This document shows, one piece after another, positions 15,830 to 24,197 of a stretch of DNA of 32,934 nucleotides (the stretch's first letter is position 1; each line of letters begins with the position of its first letter). The stretch spans positions 1 to 32,934 of the forward strand of contig JBELHO010000036.1 in assembly GCA_042091375.1 (NCBI GenBank). The letters run 5' to 3'. Origin of the DNA: JBELHO01 sp042091375 (lineage in GTDB: Bacteria; Pseudomonadota; Gammaproteobacteria; Enterobacterales; Alteromonadaceae). The position numbers and the translations under genes are program-made. Below the pieces are notes generated by a model. The model had not been told where the DNA came from. It ran no database searches and saw only the letters and a list, made by a program, of their open reading frames with translations.

Positions 15830-18001
15830 ATGTTATGTGTTTTGCGTTTAGTTCAAGTGTCTCTGGCAATGGCTATGTTTTTATATCCATCAATAGGGCA
15901 AGCCAATAGTAGCAGTGGTTTTTCCCCACCTTCAGAGCAACAGGCAGTTGATGAATTCTTAGACGATAGCGATGAATTTGATGATTCACTGGCAGATTTT
16001 TATGGCGATGAGGAGTTTATCAGTATTGCTACAGGTACCAAAAAAGCAATACATTTGGCACCTTCCGTAGCCACAGTGATCACCGCTAGTGATATAAAAA
16101 TGATGGGTGCTAATACTATCTATCAAGCATTGGAGTCGGTAACAGGTATTCATATCTATCCATCAAATTTAGATCGGATGAAAGCTAACTTTTCAATTCG
16201 AGGTATACACACCGCCGAAAACCCACAAACTCTGGTACTAATTAACGGCAAACGAGCCAATTATGAATATACTGGCTCGCGTTGGGAGCAATTTAATATT
16301 GGTATCAACACAGTTGAGCGCATCGAGGTCATTAGAGGCCCAGGCTCGGCAGTGTATGGCGCTGATGCATACTCAGGTGTAGTCAACATCATCACTAAAG
16401 GTATTAATTCGGTATCAGGTCATGATGTGGGAGCTACCTTTGGCTCTTTTAATACCAAAAGTACGTGGATTAATTACGTGCAGTCAAGTGAAGAACTTAA
16501 ATATAGCTTTAATGCCCAATGGCAAGATACCCGTGGTGATAGCAGTCGCATTGTCGATACTGACGCGATGCACAACCTCGGCTTAGACTTCTTGTCTCTT
16601 GCCCCTGCAGCGGTGGATACACGACTAGAGACTATCGATATTCATGCACAAATTGGCTATAAGGGCTTCTATGCCAAAGGCTGGTATTTAAAAAATGATG
16701 GCGGCACTGGTGCCGGAGCGGCGCAAGCATTGTCAAATAAAGATATCGAAAAAACTCAGGGACTTACTTTTACTACCGGCTATCAATGGCAACAAAACGA
16801 TGAATGGAGCATGGACTTGTCTGCTTACTTTCAACGCTATGATGACGATACTTATTTTATGATATTTCCACCGGGAATGGCATTGCCGAGAGCCTTTGAT
16901 GCGCAAGGAGTTCCTACTGATTTTACCGTATTTACTGACGGGGTGATCGGTCAGCCTATCGCTAAAGAAACATACAAAGGGGTCAATTTTGTATCGAATT
17001 ACTTGGGGTTTGCCCAACACCAGTTGCGCTTTGAATTGGGTTACCGCTCAACCTCAGCTGAGCAAGATGAATTTAAAAATTTTGGCCCAGGGGTATTAGA
17101 CGGCAGTGAAGCCTTTAAAGATGCCAGTCTAGTTAATGTCCGAGGTACCCCTTATATTTATATGTTTGATCAGCATCGCAAATTGACTTTCCTGTCTGTG
17201 CAAGATGAATGGAACATTGCCCCAGATTGGCAATTCACTATTGGTGCTCGCTATGATGATTATTCTGATTTCGGCAGTACCTTTAACCCGAGATTAGCGC
17301 TTGTTTGGCAAACTAAATACAATTTAACCACCAAGTTTTTATATGGTGCGGCGTTCAGAGCGCCTTCCTTTCAAGAATTATACGCAGTCAATAACCCTGT
17401 CGTTCTCGGTAACAGCGATCTATCGCCAGAGCAGATCAAAACTTACGAAATTTCTTTTGACTACCGGCCCACTTTTGATTGGAAACTACAACTCAATGTA
17501 TTCTCCTACCGCTCTGAGAAAATGATCAGTTGGTTGTCAAATGGCGACGGTACCAATACCGCACAAAATGCCACTAGTCAGAAGGGCAAGGGATTTGAAC
17601 TTGAGTCACGCTGGCAGCTATCTGATGCTGTCGATATTAAACTTGGCTATGCTTGGCAAGATTCTGCGGATGTGGCATCGGATCAGGTGGTTGCTGATGC
17701 TCCAGCAAAAATGTTCGATACTCGTATTCAATGGAAGCTTTCTGAGTCACTGAAGTTACATCTTGATTCGCGTTGGATCATAGACAGAGCGCGTTTAGCG
17801 GTCGATCTCAGACAGCCAATAGACAATTACAATACTACTAATATCACTTCTTCTTATCGCCTTTCTGAGCAGTTGAGCATAGATCTTACCGTCAGAAATC
17901 TCTTTGATAAAAAGTATTTTGAACCAAGTGATGGGCAAATCGCTGGCGATTATCCCATGGAAAAAAGGGCAGCTTGGTTGAGTGTCAATTACACTTTATA
18001 A
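15830..18001 (+). CDS. TonB-dependent outer-membrane receptor
   Basis: A 723-aa outer-membrane receptor. A signal peptide (about 1-25) is followed by an acidic stretch (EFLDDSDEFDDSLADFYGDE), a likely TonB box area near ISIATG, the plug domain (about 65-190, with RIEVIRGPGSAVYGADAYSG) and a 22-strand barrel; the barrel contains the FRAPSFQELYAVNNP segment and the late LTVRNLFDKKY common in the family. The protein ends in NYTL and so lacks the usual terminal Phe. It should import a bulky or scarce ligand using TonB energy; the ligand cannot be told from sequence. An AAGGGG ribosome binding site precedes the ATG. It lies 160 bp after the kinase and 33 bp before the citrate-synthase-like genes, suggesting one regulon. 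Confidence 0.94.
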   Translation: MLCVLRLVQVSLAMAMFLYPSIGQANSSSGFSPPSEQQAVDEFLDDSDEFDDSLADFYGDEEFISIATGTKKAIHLAPSVATVITASDIKMMGANTIYQALESVTGIHIYPSNLDRMKANFSIRGIHTAENPQTLVLINGKRANYEYTGSRWEQFNIGINTVERIEVIRGPGSAVYGADAYSGVVNIITKGINSVSGHDVGATFGSFNTKSTWINYVQSSEELKYSFNAQWQDTRGDSSRIVDTDAMHNLGLDFLSLAPAAVDTRLETIDIHAQIGYKGFYAKGWYLKNDGGTGAGAAQALSNKDIEKTQGLTFTTGYQWQQNDEWSMDLSAYFQRYDDDTYFMIFPPGMALPRAFDAQGVPTDFTVFTDGVIGQPIAKETYKGVNFVSNYLGFAQHQLRFELGYRSTSAEQDEFKNFGPGVLDGSEAFKDASLVNVRGTPYIYMFDQHRKLTFLSVQDEWNIAPDWQFTIGARYDDYSDFGSTFNPRLALVWQTKYNLTTKFLYGAAFRAPSFQELYAVNNPVVLGNSDLSPEQIKTYEISFDYRPTFDWKLQLNVFSYRSEKMISWLSNGDGTNTAQNATSQKGKGFELESRWQLSDAVDIKLGYAWQDSADVASDQVVADAPAKMFDTRIQWKLSESLKLHLDSRWIIDRARLAVDLRQPIDNYNTTNITSSYRLSEQLSIDLTVRNLFDKKYFEPSDGQIAGDYPMEKRAAWLSVNYTL

Positions 18002-18034
18002 ATAATCAATTGCAAAATTTGTAGATAGGAAAGC

Positions 18035-18802
18035 GTGTTGAACAAGATAACAACAAAAATTTGTTTGGAAACACCTAGTAGCGGCAATCCATTTCAAACT
18101 GAAAAAATGCATCTGTCAGGCTATGATCTAGCCGAACTGGCTAAACAATGTTCAATGGCCGATATTATTTTTTTACTTTTTAGTGGTGAACTGCCATCGA
18201 GTGAAGAAAATAAAACCTTACTTGAGGCACTGATGGTTTTGTATGCTTTACCTAGTCCAAGACACCCAGCAGCCAGAGCGGCAATGAATGCTGGCATAAG
18301 TAAGACCAATACTGAACACATATTACCCATTGCTATGATGGCTATCGGCGGTGAGCAATCTGGAGCTGTTGAAGTCAAACATTGCTGGGATTTTATTGAA
18401 CAACATTGTGGCTCGCCTGTGGCGCCTTTAGTTGCCAAACTCAGCGCTGATTGCGGCGATAAAAAGCAGCATTTAGCGCCTGGTTTTGGGCAAAGCTATG
18501 GTGGTATAGACCCCTTGTCAGGGCAGTTTTTCAAACAATTACTGTCGATCAAACCCGCAGCTAAATCTTTGCAGTGGATCAGCGATTTACTTGCTGAGTT
18601 ATCTACACATCAGATCGGCATACTCGATGTGGGTGTGGTTGCTGCTGTGTTACACGAATTGTCATTTGGAGCTAGGGAAAGTATAGCTCTATATCAATTG
18701 ATCACTGCGCCAGGTCTAATGGCTTATGGTTTAGAGCAATCTCACAAGCCTGTCTCGGCAATACCCATGTTGAAGGATGATGATTATGAGCTTACCAAAT
18801 AA
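18035..18802 (+). CDS. Citrate-synthase-like protein, first of tandem pair
   Basis: A 255-aa protein with the fold signature of short citrate synthase/citryl-CoA lyase relatives (true citrate synthases have about 370-430 aa). Visible family landmarks are LLFSGELPSSEE (47-58), AIGGEQSGAVE (103-113), PGFGQSYGGIDP (149-160) and DVGVVAAVLHEL with APGLMAYGLEQ (198-235). At the two places where catalytic histidines stand (E. coli citrate synthase H264 and H305) there are glutamines (Q108, Q153), and the catalytic Asp is not clearly aligned (D198 is one position off). Normal citrate synthesis is therefore unlikely. The start is GTG 18035 or TTG 18038, after AGGA. The end overlaps the second copy by 17 bp. 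It may be a heteromer partner or a CoA-ester-binding protein. Confidence 0.78.
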   Translation: MLNKITTKICLETPSSGNPFQTEKMHLSGYDLAELAKQCSMADIIFLLFSGELPSSEENKTLLEALMVLYALPSPRHPAARAAMNAGISKTNTEHILPIAMMAIGGEQSGAVEVKHCWDFIEQHCGSPVAPLVAKLSADCGDKKQHLAPGFGQSYGGIDPLSGQFFKQLLSIKPAAKSLQWISDLLAELSTHQIGILDVGVVAAVLHELSFGARESIALYQLITAPGLMAYGLEQSHKPVSAIPMLKDDDYELTK

Positions 18803-19613
18803 TACCGGTGTGAATACCGATTATTGGCAGACCAGACAGCAGAAAATAACTACGTCTATCGGCAAGTGGCAGGGCGGTGTTGATGTGACTATTCGCGGCT
18901 ATTCTCTGTTTGAGCAACTGTTTGATCAAGCCAACTATTTTCAGGTTCTGGTGTTAAACGTCACGGGCCGGTTGATTTCGAAGAATTTATCGCGCTGGTT
19001 AGAAAATAACTTTATGGTAATGAGTTATCCCGATGCCCGTATTTGGTGTAATCAGGTTGGTGCATTAGCTGGAACACTGAAAGTTTCACCCTCTGCCGCC
19101 ACCGCAGCAGGAGCACTTTGTGCCGATTCAAGGATCTATGGCGGTAGTCAATCAACCTGTATAACCATGAAATTTATTGCTCAAGCTGTTATTGATGTTG
19201 AACAAGGCGCAACCATAGCTGATATTATTAATAAACTGCCAATAAAGCAGGGCATGCCAGCTGTGCCTGGTTTTGTTCGACCAGTTGCCAAAGACGACGA
19301 AAGGATCATACCCCATCAAAAAATGGCGGTGCGCCTTGGCTTTAGTAAAGGAAAGTACAGTTTACTAGCAGAGCAAATATCGGATCACATGATGAAACAC
19401 TATACCATGGGGATGAATATTGACGGTTTAAGCGCGGCTTTTTTACTGGATCAGCAATTTACCGCCGAGCAAGTCTACCAAATTAATAGTTTACGGGTCG
19501 CTAGTGGGGTAACGGCTTGCTATAGTGATCAACTGCAACAGCCTGAAAATTCATTTTTACCCTTAGCATGTGACGATATTGCTTACTTAGGGGTTGCACC
19601 TAGAGCATTGTAA
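18786..19613 (+). CDS. Citrate-synthase-like protein, second of tandem pair
   Basis: A 275-aa citrate-synthase-fold protein, divergent from its upstream neighbour. Landmarks are SPSAATAAGALCADSRIYGG (101-120), VPGFVRPVAKDDERI (160-174) and MNIDGLSAAFLLD (210-222). The His sites are Y118 and R165, but NIDG carries an Asp (D213) aligned with the catalytic Asp (NVDG) of citryl-CoA lyases. It thus keeps the residue least well matched in the first protein, which hints at a complementary heteromer. Frames from ATG 18777 or 18780 are possible; AAGGA (18773-18777) is eight bases from ATG 18786, which I chose. The 17-bp overlap with the first gene implies translational coupling. It ends 14 bp from the convergent ThDP gene. 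The reaction is unknown. Confidence 0.77.
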   Translation: MSLPNNTGVNTDYWQTRQQKITTSIGKWQGGVDVTIRGYSLFEQLFDQANYFQVLVLNVTGRLISKNLSRWLENNFMVMSYPDARIWCNQVGALAGTLKVSPSAATAAGALCADSRIYGGSQSTCITMKFIAQAVIDVEQGATIADIINKLPIKQGMPAVPGFVRPVAKDDERIIPHQKMAVRLGFSKGKYSLLAEQISDHMMKHYTMGMNIDGLSAAFLLDQQFTAEQVYQINSLRVASGVTACYSDQLQQPENSFLPLACDDIAYLGVAPRAL

Positions 19614-19627
19614 ACAGGTTTTATCCT

Positions 19628-21442
19628 TTAACCGCCGCCAGGTGTAGCTGAAGGGTTATCATCAGATAGACCTTTCACTCGCTGTCCCATGGGCGGAACT
19701 TCATTGGCATCAATGCGAACATCGATCAAGGTTGGCCCGTCTTTTTGTCCTAAACGTTGCCAATCGATAGCCACTAACTCTGCAGGTGTATTTACAGTAA
19801 TGCCTTCGATATTCATCGCTTGCGCTATTTTAGCATAGTCTATGATCGGCAATTCAAAGCCGACCTCTTCAGCACCGCCGAGTTGCTGGCCGTGCTTAAC
19901 CATACCCAATTCACTATCATTTAAAATCACATAGATAACCGCAATTTTACGCTGTAATGCCACGGTTATTTCTTGCCCAGACATCAGGTAACTGCCGTCT
20001 CCGGTAATGCAAACTGATGGCTGTTGACTACCGAGAGAACTGCCAATGGCTGCGCCAATCGCCCAGCCCATAGAGCCAAAGCCCATGGCTATATGATAAT
20101 AACCTTTGTCACATTTTCTATGGTGATAATGAGTGAACCACGCCCAAGTATTACCTGCGTCTAAATGCAGCCGGTAATTAAGGGGGATATGCCGAGCAAA
20201 TTCAGTAACAACCCGTTGTGGTTTTAATGGTATCGCATCGGAAACACAGGATTGCGGATCATCTAAGGTAATTTGATAACCGTGAATAGCGGAATCTAGT
20301 TGTGTTTTTTCAAACTTTTGTTGAATGGGATCAACTGAACCCCATGAACGGCCCCATTTGAGGCCTTGTTTAATATTTTCATTTAACTGTTGAAAAATGA
20401 GATTGAGATCACCACAGACATGGTGTTTGGCCATCGGTGTTCGCGAAAAGTGTTCTATTGTTGAATCAATGTGCACTAAACGGTTATTGAGAAGCTGAGA
20501 GTGCCAGCCTGCGGTGTCTATTTCAGTGATCGGGGTACCAACGGCTATGAACAAATCAATGTCATTATCTTGCATGGTTTGTATAGCGCTCTGATGCCCT
20601 GCAAAGCCATACACGCCGCGAAAGCGACGGTGATAGCCATTGATCCATCTTTTGCCTGCAGGTCCGGCTACGATGGGCGCATGAGTTAAATCCGAAAAAA
20701 TCATTATTTCTTCGATCGCCGCGCCACAGCCCTTACCTAAAAACAAAGCCACACGCCATGAATTTGAGAGCATTTCAGTCAATTTATCTACAGCACTATT
20801 ATCGGTTAAGGTGATCTGTTGCACTAAACGCGCTACTTGTACATCAGATCCCGAAGTTGGTTTTTGACGAAGTATGTCCGATGGAATACTGATGTGAGCC
20901 GGGCCATTTGGGGTTCTATTGGCAGCCATAATAGCTGCTATTAATTTAGTGTTGATTTGTTCTGTATGAGAAATTAATGTGCTGTATCTAGTACATTGTT
21001 TAAAAATAGTTACTGTATCAACCGCCGTACAAGACGAATCTTGCAAGGCATTACGACCAAATTTGGGTAAAGGAGTTTGCGCGGTGATCACTAGCACTGC
21101 TACATTATCAGCATACGCTGAAGCGATCCCAGTTAAAAGGTTAGTCGCCCCAGGACCTGTTGTCGCGCAACACACACCAAGTTTGCCTGTTTCTCTGGCA
21201 TATCCTTCTGCCATAAAAGCAGCGCCTGCTTCATGTCTTGCTACTACAACTTTCGGTCCACCATTTTTTTGACTTCTGGCTAACGCATTAAAAAAAGGTT
21301 CTATAGCGCCACCCGGAACGCCAAACACAAACTCAACCTCAAGTAACCTAAGGTATTCAACAATTAAATCTGCATTATCCCAGTCGATATTGACTTCAAC
21401 TTGTTTTTGTAAGTTTTGTTTTGCTGCCTCGGGTATATTCAT
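19628..21442 (-). CDS. ThDP-dependent enzyme, acetolactate-synthase-like
   Basis: A 604-aa thiamine-diphosphate enzyme of the acetolactate synthase/pyruvate oxidase family. The activating glutamate is E71 (VVVARHEAGAAFMAEGYAR), and the cofactor motif runs from GDG481 to N508 (GDGSYLMSGQEI ... VILND). All three domains (PYR, central, PP) are present. It differs from the true IlvI at 28681 in its central domain and in an insertion near 365-405, and no small regulatory subunit is adjacent, so a biosynthetic role in branched-chain amino acids is unlikely. AAGAGG precedes the ATG, and the gene begins 14 bases after the c-di-GMP regulator stop, so the two share a transcript. It converges with the citrate-synthase-like pair. 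The products could be 2-hydroxyketones or decarboxylated keto acids; this is not determined. Confidence 0.87.
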   Translation of the reverse strand: MNIPEAAKQNLQKQVEVNIDWDNADLIVEYLRLLEVEFVFGVPGGAIEPFFNALARSQKNGGPKVVVARHEAGAAFMAEGYARETGKLGVCCATTGPGATNLLTGIASAYADNVAVLVITAQTPLPKFGRNALQDSSCTAVDTVTIFKQCTRYSTLISHTEQINTKLIAAIMAANRTPNGPAHISIPSDILRQKPTSGSDVQVARLVQQITLTDNSAVDKLTEMLSNSWRVALFLGKGCGAAIEEIMIFSDLTHAPIVAGPAGKRWINGYHRRFRGVYGFAGHQSAIQTMQDNDIDLFIAVGTPITEIDTAGWHSQLLNNRLVHIDSTIEHFSRTPMAKHHVCGDLNLIFQQLNENIKQGLKWGRSWGSVDPIQQKFEKTQLDSAIHGYQITLDDPQSCVSDAIPLKPQRVVTEFARHIPLNYRLHLDAGNTWAWFTHYHHRKCDKGYYHIAMGFGSMGWAIGAAIGSSLGSQQPSVCITGDGSYLMSGQEITVALQRKIAVIYVILNDSELGMVKHGQQLGGAEEVGFELPIIDYAKIAQAMNIEGITVNTPAELVAIDWQRLGQKDGPTLIDVRIDANEVPPMGQRVKGLSDDNPSATPGGG

Positions 21443-21456
21443 GTGACCTCTTAAAT

Positions 21457-23958
21457 TTACAGGTTTACTTCACAATTGCCGATCAATACTTCAATGGGTT
21501 CAGGTTTGCCTAGGTGATAGCCCTGAGCATAATTCACACCAAGCTCTGCTAAGATAGCTAACACTTCTTTATTCTCAACAAATTCAGCCACTGTTTTTTT
21601 ACCCAAGGCGGTGGCAACATCGTAAATAGCTTTGACTAGCGCATAATCGGTGGGGTTTTTATCGAGATCAACAATAAAGGAACCGTCAATTTTCACCGAT
21701 TCGGCAGGTAGTGTTTTTAAATAGTGAAAAGTACTAAAGCCAGTACCAAAATCATCAATGGAAAAAGCACAACCTATGTCAGCTAAACCATAAACAATCT
21801 TTTGAGTGATAGCAATATTGTGTAAACTGGCGCTTTCCGTTAATTCAAAAATGATCCTTTTGGGATCGACATCATATTGTTTAATTGTACTCTTTATCAG
21901 TGGAAGCAGCCGCTCATCACTGAAGCCTTGAGCCGATAAATTAATAGAGATGCGATGTAGTTTAGGGTGCTCAGATAAATAACCAATGGCCTTGGTGACT
22001 ACTTGACGATCTAAGAGGATCATATCTCCTTCGCGCTCAAGTGGCGGAATAAACTCTTCAGGTAAAATAATTTTATCATCAATTTTTAGTCGAACTAATG
22101 CTTCATAGTAAGCTATTTTATTGGTTGCAATTTCAATGATAGGTTGAAAATATAACTGCAAATTATCATCGACTATGGTTTGCCGAATAGTGCGCATCCA
22201 ACGTAAACTGGCTTGTAATTGTTTACTTTGTAAATCATCGCCACTGTAGATATTAGCCATGTTTCGGCCTTGTTTTTTTGCCGAATACAAAGCGATATCT
22301 GCTTGGCGCATATATTCGTCGGCGGTAAAGCTGCCAGAGATTTCAGCAATACCAATAGAACAGCTAACATTAAACAGTTGACCATCAATTTTACAGGGTG
22401 TTTTATCGACCAGCTTACAAATAGCTTGGGCAAGATCCAAAGCTAAGTGAATTGGTGTTGACGGCATTAATATTGCAAATTCATCGCCACCGATACGCGC
22501 TAAAAAATCAGCTTGACGACTTTGCGCGTTAATAAGGGAAGCTAAGTTGCGTAACACAATGTCACCTTGATGGTGACCAACAGTGTCATTGATTATTTTA
22601 AAGTGATCTAGATCTAAATAAAGCAGGGCATGTGAACCGTGACCAGCTAAAGCAGAATCCGAAAATTCGTCCAACTTATTTTCAAAAAAATGACGATTAT
22701 AAAGGCCAGTTAAGCCGTCGTGCATGGCTAAATACTCTAGGTCTTGTTGTGCTTTTTTGCGCGAGGTAATGTTATCTATGGTGCCTGATATGCGCTTGCT
22801 TTTATTTTCGTCATCGCTGGCGAGAACAAACCTAGCTTCTACCCATATTTCTTCGTGGAACTTGTTTTTGAGTTGAAATTCTACACTCAGGGTATTAGCT
22901 TTTCCCGATAGCAAACCGCTGAATTTTTGACTGACATTACATTCGCTGTTTGCAGAGGTTTTTATGAATGCCAATAAAGATTTATGCTGAGTTTCAGCAA
23001 TTGAAAAGCCGGTATAGGTATGCCAAGCTTTGTTGATAAACACAATACGACCTTGCTCATCTAGCTCGATAATAATACTGCCTAATTGATCGAGTAATTG
23101 TTGATGTTGCTCTGATATTTTTCGGTATTCAATGCGGCTGGCATTCAGTGATTTAACTTTATCAGCAAATTGTCGGTTGCTGATCATAAAGTCTTCACGT
23201 CGAGTCGCTGTTTCACAAACTCGACGCAGTTGTTCAGATCTAAATGGCTTGGTAATAAAATCTGCGGCACCGTTGAGCATTAACTCTTCCGCTAGAGCCA
23301 TGGTGTGGTTTGCGGTCATGATCACAACAGACTGATTGCTCTTGTTTGACCTGATCGCGTCAAGCACTTGATTACCTGACATACCAGGTAACATCACATC
23401 GAGTAAAACTAATGCATAATCATTGTCTTGAAAAAGTTTCAGGCCTTGTTCGCCATTGTTAGCGGTGTCAATAACGAAGCGATTAGCTAAAATCCGGGTA
23501 ACTAAATGTAAAGTGTCTGGGTTGTCTTCGATCACTAACAACCTTGCTTTTTCCATGTCCTCAATTTTTTCTAATTGTTCGTTGTTAATAATATCTAATA
23601 ACAAATGATGTTCTGAAAAAGCAATTAACCGATTGATACCAAACTCACGAGCGGTAGCACTGGCAAGGTGTTCACACCAAGTATTTGCCACGACGACAAA
23701 GGGCGTCTGAGCACTGCAATTTAACACGCCAGAGCGCACCATACGAGCTAAACGCCAGCCGTCAAAGTTATCTAAATTAATATTACTAACAATAAAGTCT
23801 ACCGATTCTGTTTTTAAAATCGTTAGCGCATCGCGAACATTTGAGGCAATTAATAGCGAAAACTTTGTGCCTTGTGAAAGTAAGTTTTCAATGGCCTCGC
23901 GTCTTTCTTGATTAGTATTGAGTAACAACAACTGCTTTGGCGAATTTGATTGCGACAT
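21457..23958 (-). CDS. REC-REC-PAS-GGDEF-EAL c-di-GMP response regulator
   Basis: An 833-aa cytoplasmic regulator. REC1 (about 8-125) is a pseudo-receiver: the phosphosite aligns with N59 and the acidic pocket is lost (N14, T15). REC2 (138-255) is complete, with E144, D145, phosphoacceptor D187, T215 and K237. PAS (about 283-400) is followed by GGDEF (410-570) with an intact 490-494 motif and a product-inhibition I site (RxxD, 481-484). EAL (590-825) has E619-A-L, then LTESAS, SIDDFGTGF, VKIDGSF, AEFVEN and QGYHLGKP, so both synthase and phosphodiesterase residues look intact. It may switch between making and degrading c-di-GMP when phosphorylated, plausibly by the kinase at 14113. It is first in an operon with the ThDP enzyme. 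Confidence 0.93.
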   Translation of the reverse strand: MSQSNSPKQLLLLNTNQERREAIENLLSQGTKFSLLIASNVRDALTILKTESVDFIVSNINLDNFDGWRLARMVRSGVLNCSAQTPFVVVANTWCEHLASATAREFGINRLIAFSEHHLLLDIINNEQLEKIEDMEKARLLVIEDNPDTLHLVTRILANRFVIDTANNGEQGLKLFQDNDYALVLLDVMLPGMSGNQVLDAIRSNKSNQSVVIMTANHTMALAEELMLNGAADFITKPFRSEQLRRVCETATRREDFMISNRQFADKVKSLNASRIEYRKISEQHQQLLDQLGSIIIELDEQGRIVFINKAWHTYTGFSIAETQHKSLLAFIKTSANSECNVSQKFSGLLSGKANTLSVEFQLKNKFHEEIWVEARFVLASDDENKSKRISGTIDNITSRKKAQQDLEYLAMHDGLTGLYNRHFFENKLDEFSDSALAGHGSHALLYLDLDHFKIINDTVGHHQGDIVLRNLASLINAQSRQADFLARIGGDEFAILMPSTPIHLALDLAQAICKLVDKTPCKIDGQLFNVSCSIGIAEISGSFTADEYMRQADIALYSAKKQGRNMANIYSGDDLQSKQLQASLRWMRTIRQTIVDDNLQLYFQPIIEIATNKIAYYEALVRLKIDDKIILPEEFIPPLEREGDMILLDRQVVTKAIGYLSEHPKLHRISINLSAQGFSDERLLPLIKSTIKQYDVDPKRIIFELTESASLHNIAITQKIVYGLADIGCAFSIDDFGTGFSTFHYLKTLPAESVKIDGSFIVDLDKNPTDYALVKAIYDVATALGKKTVAEFVENKEVLAILAELGVNYAQGYHLGKPEPIEVLIGNCEVNL

Positions 23959-24010
23959 GAATACTCTTAATTTATGCGCCTTAACTTAATACGACGATGA
24001 ATTTTTACTA

Positions 24011-24038
24011 ACTATAAATCAAAAATAGCCAAGGTAAA
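24011..24038 (-). promoter_or_regulatory. Candidate promoter of the regulator-ThDP operon
   Basis: On the minus strand, TTTACC (24033-24038) and TATAGT (24011-24016) are separated by 16 bp, about 50 bp before the regulator's start. An inverted repeat TTGACA-N8-TGTCAA sits just upstream (24049-24068). Confidence 0.45.
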
Positions 24039-24048
24039 AGAAAAGATC

Positions 24049-24068
24049 TTGACAGCAGCGTATGTCAA
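24049..24068. promoter_or_regulatory. Inverted repeat upstream of the regulator gene, possible operator
   Basis: TTGACA (24049-24054) and TGTCAA (24063-24068) form a perfect 6-bp inverted repeat with an 8-bp spacer. Its place just upstream of the candidate promoter suits an activator site. Because TTGACA is also a -35 consensus, the match could be by chance. Confidence 0.3.
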
Positions 24069-24197
24069 TAATATTTTCCTTGCACTGAGCTGAAAATTAA
24101 ATGTGCCATATCAGAGCAAAAAACAAAGCTAGTGAATACAGTCTATTATAAACACTTCAGGTCATATGCTGGTAACATCAAACCTATTGTATTGGGT

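Noticed and set aside
18035..19613. One citrate synthase gene split by a frameshift
   Set aside because: Each protein has its own start with ribosome binding site and its own set of citrate-synthase landmarks, including two separate PGF segments, so they are two genes.
19628..21442. Second ilvI/ilvB for branched-chain amino acid synthesis
   Set aside because: There is no adjacent regulatory subunit, the central region differs, and it is co-transcribed with a signalling gene; a true ilvIH is present nearby.
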